Below, in pieces: positions 1-7,484 of a stretch of DNA of 31,319 bases. Positions within the stretch are counted from its first letter, which is position 1. Every line of letters begins with the position of its first letter. The notes under the pieces are model-generated. The model worked only from the letters and a program-made list of their open reading frames with translations. It did not search any database and was not told the origin of the DNA. The DNA comes from a virus. A program made the translations under genes and the position numbers. The stretch covers positions 1 to 31,319 of IMG/VR virus record IMGVR_UViG_3300042935_003511. One strand, given 5' to 3'.

Positions 1-366
1 CAGCAGCTCGACCGGCGCCGATACCGTGGGCACCACAAACGACTCGATAGCGTTGCGGGCATCCTTGCGCTCATCGGTCTGGCCGCCGGTGTTAAACAGC
101 AACACCGAAACCCGAGGGTCAGCCGGGGCTTGAGTGACGATGGCATGCGCGCCTAGATACGGGTCTGCATTGGTGGTGCTGACGCCGGCAAACACCTTGC
201 GCAAGTTGATGCGGCCGATGGTGCGGTCGAGGCGCGAGATGTCCGGGAACAGGTTATTGATCTCGGCATCCACCACGGCTTGGCCGGTGGCACGCCCGCC
301 GCCATCTTCCTCATCGGTCAGGCGCTGGCTTTTTAGCAGTTTTACGTCGGCGACGCTGATGGTCAT
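1..366 (-). CDS. Phage tail/virion structural protein, N-terminal part (truncated by window edge)
   Basis: The first 122 codons of a left-reading gene; the C-terminus is beyond base 1. It begins MTISVADVKLLKSQRLTD and continues with an acidic, glycine-rich stretch and a region rich in DISRLDR/GRINLRK. I recall similar N-termini in virion proteins of Pseudomonas siphophage prophages but cannot name a function. It lies downstream of the tape measure and the 130-residue gene, where minor tail and tip proteins are encoded, so a tail-tip or baseplate role is inferred from position. The upstream bases hold a GGAAAG stretch that could serve as ribosome binding site, and a hairpin separates it from the previous gene. 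Confidence 0.6.
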   Translation of the reverse strand, partial: MTISVADVKLLKSQRLTDEEDGGGRATGQAVVDAEINNLFPDISRLDRTIGRINLRKVFAGVSTTNADPYLGAHAIVTQAPADPRVSVLLFNTGGQTDERKDARNAIESFVVPTVSAPVELL

Positions 367-385
367 CGGGCTTTCCTTTGGGCGT

Positions 386-409
386 AAAAAAACCCGCCGG
401 GGCGGGTTT
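386..409 (-). terminator. Intrinsic terminator-like hairpin in tail operon
   Basis: Stem AAACCCGC (390-397) pairs with GCGGGTTT (402-409) around a four-base loop. On the minus strand the stem is followed by seven T. It lies between the 130-residue gene and the truncated tail gene, inside the late operon, so it would have to be read through, plausibly by Q-modified polymerase. Confidence 0.65.
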
Positions 410-425
410 GGTTAAGGTGTGTGGA

Positions 426-818
426 TCAAGGCGCAGGCGGTGCCACGCTGATCAGGCGCAGGGTTACTTCATAAGGCTCATCCGGGGGCGGATTAACCAG
501 CCGGTGAATCTGCTTAGCCTCCAGCGGCGCACCGTTAGCCCGGTTGAAAATCACCGAGTGCTGGCGGCCATCCGGCAGGGTCAGCGCCATCACCAAGCCG
601 CGCTGATCACGCAACGCCTCGAGCTGGCGAACCACCGACAGCGGCGTCCATACCCCGCCATTGCTGGCCAGAGTGATCGGGCGGCCGTACACCTTGACGC
701 CCTCTTGCACGATCAACTTGCCGTTGAGTGAGCGTTCCTGCTCTTGAGCCACAGCGTCCCACTCGAACTCATCGGTCCATTCAAACTGGTCGTCTAGCTC
801 AATTGCTCCCAGCCACAT
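426..818 (-). CDS. Phage tail-module protein, function unknown (130 aa)
   Basis: A soluble, acidic 130-residue protein starting MWLGAIELDDQFEW. No signal peptide or membrane segment is visible. Its ATG overlaps the tape-measure stop as TGATG (820-816), and an AAGGAG site lies inside the end of the tape-measure gene, so it is translationally coupled to it. Small proteins at this position in siphophages are usually tail-tip or distal tail components. The sequence, with short beta-type segments (KVYGRPITLAS, GLVMALTLPDG) and a loop-rich middle, would fit but does not prove this. Function by position only. Confidence 0.7.
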   Translation of the reverse strand: MWLGAIELDDQFEWTDEFEWDAVAQEQERSLNGKLIVQEGVKVYGRPITLASNGGVWTPLSVVRQLEALRDQRGLVMALTLPDGRQHSVIFNRANGAPLEAKQIHRLVNPPPDEPYEVTLRLISVAPPAP

Positions 819-3800
819 CAGAGACTCCTTAATCCGGCGCTTTCCAGCACGCTGAGCAGGTTGGTTTTATCATCATCACTTTGCACGGCCACATCCACCG
901 CAGGGCCCTTGGCGGGCTGCAGGCGGATGATCTGTGCAGGCGCTTGGTTTGCTGCTGGCTGAGCAGACTTGGCGATGGCATTGGCAGCATCGACACGCTT
1001 TTGCTGTTCATCCTGCTGCCGCTTCTGGCCGGTTTCCGACTCGATCTGCCGTAGCGTGCGCATGGCCTGTTGCAGGTTTGCCACCGAGGTGGCGTCACCG
1101 CCCTTCTGCGCATCGGCAATCTGCCGCTGCAAGTCGGCACGGCGACTGGCGAACTTGCTGCGCTCCAACGCTTCGGTCTCACCACGCAGGCCCATCAGCT
1201 CTTCGCTCAAGCTGGCGAGGGTGGCTTTGCTGCCCTCTTGCAGCTGCTGCATTTTCTGCCGAGCGCCCTCGATTGCACCTTCCAGCGTGCGCAGGTCGGA
1301 GTCATTCAGCAGATTTAACGAGCTGCGTGCCGAGTTAGCACCGCTGACAAAATCCTCAATCCGAATGCTGCCTTTTTCGTAGCCTTCCATAAGCTGTTGT
1401 AGCGCGGCCTTTTGTTGCAGAAACTGCACTTGCAGCCCTTGGCTGCGCACAGCGGTGGTCGTCATCCACGTACCGAAGGCGGACATGCCCACGGTACTGG
1501 CGGCCGACTGCATCTGCCCAAGCGCTTCGGTGGCTTTCTCCAGTGAGGCTGTGGTTTCGTCGAGGCTGCCGGTGTCCAGGCTCATATCGACAGTGGACAT
1601 GCCTTGCAACTTGTCGAAGGCCTCCAGCGCCGCAGCGCTCATGTTTGCCAGCGGCTCACGGGCGCGAGTCAGCACCGCGCCAAAGAAGTCGCCCATGGCG
1701 GACATATCGCTCTTGGCGCTTTCGGCACCCTTGCGCCGCTCTTCCATGGCCTGCCCACTGGCGCGGCGCTCTTCTTCCATGCGCTTGCCGGACTCTTTGC
1801 GCAGCTCAGCGCTGGTCTTGATCGCCTCCCGGTCTGACTTGTTTTTGTCGTCTTGGCTTTTTTTGCCGGTATCGACTGCCGCCTTGAGTTCCTTATGACG
1901 CTCGCCGGATTTTTTCAGTTCCTCGTTGTATTGCGCCGCAGTGATCTTGCCGTCGCCGTACAGTTTGCGCAGGGCCGCCGTGATGTTGTTGAAGTCGACA
2001 TCGGTTTTGGCGTTGCTGATGGCAGTCTGAATTGACTTCAAGTCACCGAGTTTTTCCTCAAGGTCAGAGACCCCGTCGGCAGCACTACCAGCGGAACCGC
2101 CAAGATCTTTCAGCTTAGCGTTGAGCACGTTGGTGGCGTTGGCATAGTCCTCTTGGCTGATGCGGCCGTCTTGGTAAGCCTTGAGCAGCGCTGCCCGTAG
2201 ACCTTCAACTTGCTGCACAGACTTGGTTGAGTCGATCAACTGCATGGCGCTGGCCATGTCAGTGATGGCGGCCTTGCCCGTTGCTGCGGCATCGACCATC
2301 GCTTGTTTGGCGCGCTGGCGGTTGGCGATTTCCTCATCAGTGACAGCCTGATCAACGGCCCGACGCTCAGCAGCAGCATCTTTAACAATGGCGGTCTGCT
2401 GGCCGGTAGCAGCCTCGGTTGAATCGGTCATCTTGCCGTTGGCTGCATCCCAGGCAGCGTTGATGTCCTTGCCGTCCTGCTCAACCTGCGCCACAAGACC
2501 TTCGGTGATCCCAGCCATGACATCGCGAGCTTCCTTCACTGCGGCGCGCAGCTTATCGCCACCCAGCGCATCAGGAAGCTTATCCGCAACTATCGCGATG
2601 GCCCCAAGCACCTCACCAATCTTATTGGTGAACAGCCCTACAAAACCGGAAAGCCCTGCTGTAAGCCCATTGAACAGCGCGCGAAACGGCATCACGAACG
2701 CCGATACGCTGGTCGCCATTTCGTCAATTTTGCTGCCAAAGTTACTCAGCCAAGCGGTGCTGTCGTCCGTTAGCTTGTTGAAGTCGACGCCAACTAAGCG
2801 CTTGGTAAACTCTTCGACCTTGACCGCACCCTGAACAAAGGCATCGCTCAGAGCCTTGGCCAACTTATCCAGCCGGCCATCTTTGTCCATCTGGTCGATG
2901 GTGTCGGCGACGTCTTTGAGCTTGGTCTTAACGGCATCCATCGCGCCGCTTTTGGAGATGCGATCAAGGAAGTCTGACCAGGTATCCTTGAGGTTACTGA
3001 CCAGCCCGGTCAGCGTGCCCATGTTCGCGGCGGCCGCGCCATCGGCGCTTTTGCCCATCTCATCGATGAGCGCCTTGATCACGTCTTTGCCCAGCCGCCC
3101 CTCAGTGGCGAGCTTTTGCAGCTGTACGGTGTTCTTGCCCGTGACCTTCTCCAGCAGCCCCCAAACCGGCACGCCGCGCTCGATGAGCTGCAGAATCTCT
3201 TCGGTCTGTAACTTCTGCTTGGCAAAGGCTTGGCCGAGCGCCGACGACACGCCTTTGAGGCGTTCCATGCCGCCGCCCAGCTGCTCGTTTTTATCGACGA
3301 TGGCCTGCAAGCTGCCGTCCATTGGGTCGAGCCCGTAGGATTTGAGCAGCGCAAAGGCCTCGGTCACGTCCGCCACTTCCAGCGGCGTGGTTTTGGCAAA
3401 CTGTTTGATCCACGCCGTGGCCTGCTCGCCACCGGCAACGCTGCCCATCAGCGAGGCCATGCGCTTGTCGAGCAGCTCGAACTTGTCGCCGGTTTGCAGC
3501 ATCGAGTTGATGCCGTCGCGGACAAGGTTCAGGCCGCTCTGCACCAAGCCAAAGGCGGCATTGAGCGAGATGTAGGCGGCTGCAAACACCAGCACCTGCT
3601 TGGCGCCGGCCGACATGGTTTGGCGGGCGGACTCAAGCCGCGACGTGTGCTCGGCGGCCGTGCGCGCGGCTGCCGCCTGCTCACGCTGCAAGGCTTTAAG
3701 CTGCTCTGTGTTACCAGCCAGCGCGGTCTTGGCCTTGTCGACCTCGGCGGCGAGACGCTTTTCTTCATCGGCTAGGTTGTTGGTATCGATGCCGGCCGCT

Positions 3801-4180
3801 TTGGCGGCCTTTTCCTGCGCGCGCAACTTGTCCTGTAGATCGTCCAGCGCCTTTTGCGCACGCCGCGACTCGCGCTCGGCGTCTTTCAGCGACTGCTGCA
3901 GGCCCGCCGATTCCGGCGCGGCGGTGAGTGCGTCGCGCAACTCCTTGATCTGCAGATCCGTCTGTACCAGCGAGCGCTCAGCCTGAGTGGCGGCGCGCTG
4001 GGCACTTTCCAAACCCTTGACCAGCCCTCGCGCATCCTTGGCCGAGTCGAGCGCAGCGCCCAACGCATCGGCTTCTTGACGCACACCCTCAAGGGCTTCG
4101 GCACTCTTCTTGGCCTCTGGCGACAATTCGTCTTTGCCGCGCAGCACGAACTGGATCAAGCGCTCTTTGATGCCGGCCAT
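818..4180 (-). CDS. Tail tape measure protein (1120 aa)
   Basis: It sets tail length and threads the tail tube; probably ejected during DNA entry. Residues 20-190 are a long Ala/Glu/Lys coiled coil. A hydrophobic segment lies at about 194-218. The tape-measure N-terminal domain spans about 230-410 (contains ERGVPVWGLLEKVTGKN and MGTLTGLVSNLKDTWSDF). Hydrophobic stretches follow at about 490-535, the typical candidate for membrane penetration, and a second coiled coil covers about 770-825 and 980-1095. Three divergent copies of a helical repeat with Y-x-(D/K)-G-x-I occur near 645-693, 715-765 and 918-957. Start chosen at ATG 4180 because GGAGAA precedes it. It is the largest gene of the window, as expected for a siphophage. 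Confidence 0.93.
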   Translation of the reverse strand: MAGIKERLIQFVLRGKDELSPEAKKSAEALEGVRQEADALGAALDSAKDARGLVKGLESAQRAATQAERSLVQTDLQIKELRDALTAAPESAGLQQSLKDAERESRRAQKALDDLQDKLRAQEKAAKAAGIDTNNLADEEKRLAAEVDKAKTALAGNTEQLKALQREQAAAARTAAEHTSRLESARQTMSAGAKQVLVFAAAYISLNAAFGLVQSGLNLVRDGINSMLQTGDKFELLDKRMASLMGSVAGGEQATAWIKQFAKTTPLEVADVTEAFALLKSYGLDPMDGSLQAIVDKNEQLGGGMERLKGVSSALGQAFAKQKLQTEEILQLIERGVPVWGLLEKVTGKNTVQLQKLATEGRLGKDVIKALIDEMGKSADGAAAANMGTLTGLVSNLKDTWSDFLDRISKSGAMDAVKTKLKDVADTIDQMDKDGRLDKLAKALSDAFVQGAVKVEEFTKRLVGVDFNKLTDDSTAWLSNFGSKIDEMATSVSAFVMPFRALFNGLTAGLSGFVGLFTNKIGEVLGAIAIVADKLPDALGGDKLRAAVKEARDVMAGITEGLVAQVEQDGKDINAAWDAANGKMTDSTEAATGQQTAIVKDAAAERRAVDQAVTDEEIANRQRAKQAMVDAAATGKAAITDMASAMQLIDSTKSVQQVEGLRAALLKAYQDGRISQEDYANATNVLNAKLKDLGGSAGSAADGVSDLEEKLGDLKSIQTAISNAKTDVDFNNITAALRKLYGDGKITAAQYNEELKKSGERHKELKAAVDTGKKSQDDKNKSDREAIKTSAELRKESGKRMEEERRASGQAMEERRKGAESAKSDMSAMGDFFGAVLTRAREPLANMSAAALEAFDKLQGMSTVDMSLDTGSLDETTASLEKATEALGQMQSAASTVGMSAFGTWMTTTAVRSQGLQVQFLQQKAALQQLMEGYEKGSIRIEDFVSGANSARSSLNLLNDSDLRTLEGAIEGARQKMQQLQEGSKATLASLSEELMGLRGETEALERSKFASRRADLQRQIADAQKGGDATSVANLQQAMRTLRQIESETGQKRQQDEQQKRVDAANAIAKSAQPAANQAPAQIIRLQPAKGPAVDVAVQSDDDKTNLLSVLESAGLRSL

Positions 4181-4197
4181 TACTTTTCTCCAGGTAT

Positions 4198-4219
4198 AAA
4201 AAAACCCGCCGGAGCGGGT
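4198..4219 (-). terminator. Intrinsic terminator between zinc-ribbon gene and tape measure
   Basis: Stem ACCCGC (4204-4209) and GCGGGT (4214-4219), loop CGGA, followed on the minus strand by seven T. It sits directly downstream of the zinc-ribbon gene, as expected for an independently transcribed moron. Its stem core is nearly the same as that of the hairpin at 386-409. Confidence 0.65.
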
Positions 4220-4242
4220 GTTTTAAAGGTGTTCTTTTTCTT

Positions 4243-4752
4243 TCAGCTGCCTAGCTCACGCTGGGCCCTAGGTGAGCTTTTCGGGATCAGCCCGGGGGTT
4301 TGGCAAACACAGCAGGCCTGCTTAGCTGAGGCCAAACGCCAGATGCTGTAGATCAGACCAGGCACTAAGAAAAACAGCCAAAGCACCAACTCGATCCAGA
4401 TAGAGCCCGGTACATGGCGCTTCCCGTTATTTACCGAGCCGCAGGACGGGCAATAGAGTTTGCCGTATGCGCGGGTAGCGCGGCCTACTTCAACAGCCTG
4501 CCGAGCGCCGTCCAGACCTTGCTTGAGTTGACCAGCAGCCGGAGTGACAAAGTCAACAGCTGAGCGCAGTGTCGAGTCCACCTTTGCGGCGATATCCCCA
4601 AGCGTCAGTGACTGACCAGTGGTCTTGGCGGCTGTCTCTTTGCGCAGCTTCAAAGCCACCGCTTTTTCATAGTAAGCCCCACATTCCGGACATCGCATTG
4701 GTTCACCAAACTCGGTTTGCAGCGCTTCATAGTCACAACTTGGACATTGCAC
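4243..4752 (-). CDS. Double zinc-ribbon membrane protein (169 aa), probable moron
   Basis: Unrecognised protein with a clear layout. An N-terminal zinc ribbon has Cys3-x2-Cys6 and Cys21-x2-Cys24. A helical linker rich in Ala and Val follows (about 30-95). A second cysteine pair is Cys101-x2-Cys104, then a strongly hydrophobic single transmembrane segment at about 117-138, and a last cluster Cys147/148/150. The second ribbon is thus split by the membrane segment, which is unusual. The only in-frame start is GTG at 4752, preceded by GAGGGA. It has no counterpart among standard tail genes, sits where tail chaperones normally are, diverges from the next gene and is followed by its own terminator. 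Location at the inner membrane is inferred. Confidence 0.7.
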   Translation of the reverse strand: MQCPSCDYEALQTEFGEPMRCPECGAYYEKAVALKLRKETAAKTTGQSLTLGDIAAKVDSTLRSAVDFVTPAAGQLKQGLDGARQAVEVGRATRAYGKLYCPSCGSVNNGKRHVPGSIWIELVLWLFFLVPGLIYSIWRLASAKQACCVCQTPGLIPKSSPRAQRELGS

Positions 4753-4901
4753 TGGGCATCCCTCACTTACGAATAAGGCAGGGAATCTACCACCGCCACT
4801 CCGGCTCCGAAACCCGGCAGATACCCAAGGTAGCGCCCAATTGCCGGGGGCCGCTAAGATCGAACACCTAAACCCAGATAAATACCCACCAAGGAACGGC
4901 C

Positions 4902-5519
4902 ATGCCAGATCCGGCAGACATAATCGCCACGCTGCATATTCGCTATCAGCGCGGCCCAGATGAGACGACAGAGCGTGATGTGTCGGTTACGAACTTCGAC
5001 CCGTTCACGATATCCGGTCATTGCCACCTGCGTGATCAATACCGGAGTTTCCGCATTTTCGACATCCGCGAGTGCTACGACTCTGCGACTGGCGAAGTTG
5101 TAGAGAAAGAGAATCTGCCCACATATCTGTATGCGCTATACCAGCAGACAAGCAGATACACGCTTGAGCGCCTGATGACGCCCGAATTCCCAGTTCTGGA
5201 CATACTGGTGTTCATTGCCAAGGCCGATGGCCAAATGAGGGCCGCTGAACGCAAGGTCATGGCCGCAGCCTGCAAGGTGTTCACGCATGACCTGCGAATA
5301 ACGGAGTCACAAGCCAGCGACGCCATCAACCGCACCGCCACACTGAGCCTGCACAGCTTCAAGATCGCAGTCGGCCGCATCAACAAACTGAGCGACGAGT
5401 CGGTGAAGCGCAAACTACTCGCTGCCAGTCGCACCATTATTGGCACGCAGAAGAACGTAACCCCAGGGGAGCAAGAAGCGCTCGACTACATGGCCAAGCG
5501 CTTCGCTAAATCTGAATAG
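4902..5519 (+). CDS. WYL-like/TerB-like two-domain protein (205 aa), right-reading moron
   Basis: It runs against the surrounding late genes. Residues 11-60 resemble a WYL-type sensor fold: a strand with ERDVSVTNFD, then CHLRDQYRSFRIFDI, the usual LR-x4-R-x-FRI pattern. Residues 95-200 resemble TerB-like helical domains, with LVFIAKADGQMRAAERKVM matching the acidic A-x-ADG-x(5)-E signature. WYL domains often bind ligands or nucleic acid in regulators; TerB-like domains occur in tellurite/phage-resistance clusters. What this protein does is not known. ATG 4902 follows AAGGAACGG. It probably has its own promoter in 4753-4901 and could be expressed in the lysogen. The antisense reading frame is judged spurious. 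Confidence 0.75.
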   Translation: MPDPADIIATLHIRYQRGPDETTERDVSVTNFDPFTISGHCHLRDQYRSFRIFDIRECYDSATGEVVEKENLPTYLYALYQQTSRYTLERLMTPEFPVLDILVFIAKADGQMRAAERKVMAAACKVFTHDLRITESQASDAINRTATLSLHSFKIAVGRINKLSDESVKRKLLAASRTIIGTQKNVTPGEQEALDYMAKRFAKSE

Positions 5520-5541
5520 TGGCCATCCTTGGCCAGCAGCA

Positions 5542-6294
5542 TTAAGCCGCTTTGTTAACCATCTTCATTTCGCAGAACTTCGACAAGTCGGAGCTAAGCA
5601 CCAACGGGTCAGCCAGCAACTCGGCACTGGCATCCAGCTTCAAGTATTCCTGCCCGAACACTTTCAGTTCAGAGAGCAAGCCTAGCTTGGCGCGGCGTGG
5701 GCGCAGGCTGAACGGCTCGCCGGACTGGGCATCGTTGAGGCCGGCAATGTAGAACTCCAGCTCCACTTGGCTGCCGTTGAGCAACTGCAAGGCGCTGGCC
5801 GCCAGCTTGGTGTAAGTGGCCTTGATGCCGGCGGCGGTGATGCCGCTGGCGGCAGTCACGAGGATGCCGTGCGGCGACAACAGGTAGTCGGTGCCAGCAA
5901 CCAGGGCCACGTCGCCCGCCGTTTTAATCACCGGCGCAACAGTCAAATCTGGCAAGTTTTTGAAGGGAATCAGCTCGCCCTCAACACCGGCACAGGCCAG
6001 CACTTCGTTTACGATCGCGCCGGCTGCTACGGCCACCACGGTCGAGCGGGTGACGCGCGCCACGTTGGTAGCGGTGAGGTCGTACATGCCAATTTTGGCA
6101 GTTACATCGCTAACCACCTCACGGATATTGCGGTTGCCGCCGCCGCCTCGGTAGTTTTTCAGCTTGCTGACGTCACTGGAAAAGCTGATGTCGAAGCTGT
6201 CGCAGTTGCCGATATCCAGCAGCGGATCATTGGATTGATAGGCGCGGGCGTAGATGATGCCCTCGCCCGCAAAAGAACGGTCAATCTGAGCCAT
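5542..6294 (-). CDS. Major tail tube protein (250 aa)
   Basis: It forms the hexameric rings of the flexible tail tube. The call rests on length, position after the tail terminator and before the tape measure, and a beta-rich sequence with features common in siphophage tube proteins: an N-terminal MAQIDRSFAGEGIIYAR, a glycine loop YRGGGGNRNIREV, and a C-terminal strand-rich part (QVELEFYIAGLNDAQSGEPFSL). An upstream in-frame start at 6333 exists, but the ATG at 6294 is chosen because GAGGAGA stands eight bases before it and the extra residues look random. It is followed by a 22-base convergent gap with the WYL/TerB gene, holding an inverted repeat TGGCCA-N4-TGGCCA. Confidence 0.8.
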   Translation of the reverse strand: MAQIDRSFAGEGIIYARAYQSNDPLLDIGNCDSFDISFSSDVSKLKNYRGGGGNRNIREVVSDVTAKIGMYDLTATNVARVTRSTVVAVAAGAIVNEVLACAGVEGELIPFKNLPDLTVAPVIKTAGDVALVAGTDYLLSPHGILVTAASGITAAGIKATYTKLAASALQLLNGSQVELEFYIAGLNDAQSGEPFSLRPRRAKLGLLSELKVFGQEYLKLDASAELLADPLVLSSDLSKFCEMKMVNKAA

Positions 6295-6399
6295 GTAAGC
6301 TCTCCTCGGATTTGAGTTAATCCGGGGAGGCATGGCGAGCAGTGAGGCCGTTTGGCGTGACTGATCAGCGTGCCCGGTGGGTCGGGATGATGGTGTGGA

Positions 6400-6504
6400 T
6401 TAATCGGGCTGGGCTTGCTCTTTGAGCCAGCTTTCCCAAGCGGTGCAGGCACCCTTAGCGAGACGCAACAGCGCCTCATGCAGCTTGCGGGTCGACGGCT
6501 TCAT
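6400..6504 (-). CDS. 34-residue phage peptide
   Basis: A very short gene of 34 codons, MKPSTRKLHEALLRLAKGAC and on to a KEQAQPD end. Its ATG overlaps the stop of the 58-residue gene as ATGA (6504-6501), so it is coupled to it. It is helical and basic at the N-terminus with a single amphipathic segment. I recall similar short peptides ending KEQAQPD between tail terminator and tail tube in Pseudomonas prophages; that is memory, not a search. Role unknown; a tail-assembly accessory role would be a guess. Confidence 0.6.
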   Translation of the reverse strand: MKPSTRKLHEALLRLAKGACTAWESWLKEQAQPD

Positions 6505-6677
6505 TGCTTGGCCACCTCGGCCTTGGGCTTTGTCTCTGCCTTGTCGGCAGCGATAAAACCGTTGGCTTTGGCGTGAGCGGCCACGGCGCGACTGACCTCG
6601 TGCGGGCCCACTGGGTAGTGGGTAACATCCGGGCCGTGGCCGTAGTTAAACGGCTCGGCGACGCTGATTTTTTGCAT
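6501..6677 (-). CDS. Small phage protein, tail region (58 aa)
   Basis: A 58-residue soluble protein beginning MQKISVAEPFNYGHGPDV and ending with a Lys/Glu/Ala tail. A longer in-frame reading begins at 6752, but ATG 6677 is preferred: GGAG lies nine bases before it and the longer form would run into the preceding gene. It lies 20 bases after the tail terminator candidate and overlaps the 34-residue gene at its stop. Proteins with N-terminal hydrophobic-aromatic segments and a charged tail of this size are common between connector and tail tube genes; function unknown. Confidence 0.65.
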   Translation of the reverse strand: MQKISVAEPFNYGHGPDVTHYPVGPHEVSRAVAAHAKANGFIAADKAETKPKAEVAKQ

Positions 6678-6697
6678 GGCGATGGCTCCGTTACCGC

Positions 6698-7132
6698 TCA
6701 CTTGAGCGGTTGCAGGTAAGTGATTTGCAGCGGCATGACGTGGCAGGCCCAACGCCGACCTTCACCGGGCGGCATTGGGGTCTCGGTCTGAAACACAGTG
6801 AGTTGCACGCCTTGCTGTGTTATCCCAGCCTTGACGCCTGCGAGCGCGACCTTGATGCCAAGCCTTGCGCGGCGCAGCACAGGCGCAAACCCACGCTGCT
6901 TGGTGACGGCGGTAATGTTCAGGGTGACGCGTTCGCGCACACTGCTCGGCGACACTCGTTCAACCTGCTCGGTCTGCCCCGGCTGAATGACGATAAAGTC
7001 ATCCGGCAGGGTTTCGTCCTCACTGTCGAGCACGCGCAACACGCTGTCTTCGAGTACCTCGCCACCAAAATCAGCCGCCGCCAGCCGCGCGATCAGCTCC
7101 GCAACGATGGCGGATTGCATGTCGATAAGCAT
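6698..7132 (-). CDS. Tail terminator-like / tail completion protein (144 aa)
   Basis: Probable gpU/gp37-like protein that caps the tail tube at its head-proximal end. Visible features: an N-terminal helix MQSAIVAELIARLAAADFGG, then alternating strands and helices including VTLNITAVTKQRGFAPVLRRARLGIKVAL, and a C-terminal strand ending HVMPLQITYLQPLK. This is the usual pattern for tail terminators, which begin with a helix and end with a beta strand after a PxP loop (here TPMPPGEG). Its place between the head-completion gene and the tail tube fits. ATG 7132 has GAGG upstream; a second ATG lies four codons in. Assignment by fold pattern and order, not by a catalytic motif. Confidence 0.6.
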   Translation of the reverse strand: MLIDMQSAIVAELIARLAAADFGGEVLEDSVLRVLDSEDETLPDDFIVIQPGQTEQVERVSPSSVRERVTLNITAVTKQRGFAPVLRRARLGIKVALAGVKAGITQQGVQLTVFQTETPMPPGEGRRWACHVMPLQITYLQPLK

Positions 7133-7146
7133 GTTCTAACCTCGGG

Positions 7147-7482
7147 TCAGGGCACGACGAAGAAGGTGATCAGGTGGCCGTCATCGGCGGCAATGCCGTC
7201 GATGTGCCAAGTCTTGCCATCGGAGCCCCAGCCTTGCGGATCAAGGCGAAAGGCCCCCTTGCGGTCAAACGGCTGCAGCAAGTGACGCTGAACGGTGATG
7301 GTCACCGCCTTATCCAGCATGCCGCTGAGCACATCGAGGCGCTCGACTTCCTTGTCGAGGATGATGCTCAGGCCACTGGCCAGAACAGTACCGACACCCG
7401 CCAGGTAGTCACCACTACCATCGCTGAGGCTGGCCATGATTGCAGCATCCATACTGGCCAAGGCTTTGCCGAAGCCAGCCAT
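7147..7482 (-). CDS. Head-tail connector / head completion protein (111 aa)
   Basis: Its position directly after the major capsid gene is that of lambda FII-type completion proteins. The N-terminal half is helical (MAGFGKALASMDAAIMASLSDG), the C-terminal half beta-rich with a Trp-Gly-rich loop (DPQGWGSDGKTWHIDGIAADDG) and a final strand HLITFFVVP. Such proteins bind the portal ring and provide the tail docking surface. ATG 7482 lies two bases after the capsid stop; no strong ribosome site is visible, so it may depend on coupling to capsid translation. Confidence 0.6.
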   Translation of the reverse strand: MAGFGKALASMDAAIMASLSDGSGDYLAGVGTVLASGLSIILDKEVERLDVLSGMLDKAVTITVQRHLLQPFDRKGAFRLDPQGWGSDGKTWHIDGIAADDGHLITFFVVP

Positions 7483-7484
7483 GG

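Noticed and set aside
3230-3775. Long plus-strand frames inside the tape measure gene (also at 2388-3338 and 1455-1898)
   Set aside because: GC-rich antisense frames over a clear coiled-coil gene; compositions typical of shadows.
5075-5446. Minus-strand frame of 123 codons opposite the WYL/TerB gene
   Set aside because: The plus-strand frame has recognisable domain patterns and a ribosome site; the minus frame is Ser/Arg-rich and has neither.
4181-5541. Tail chaperone pair with programmed frameshift
   Set aside because: No minus-strand overlapping pair or slippery site with a following frame is present between tail tube and tape measure.
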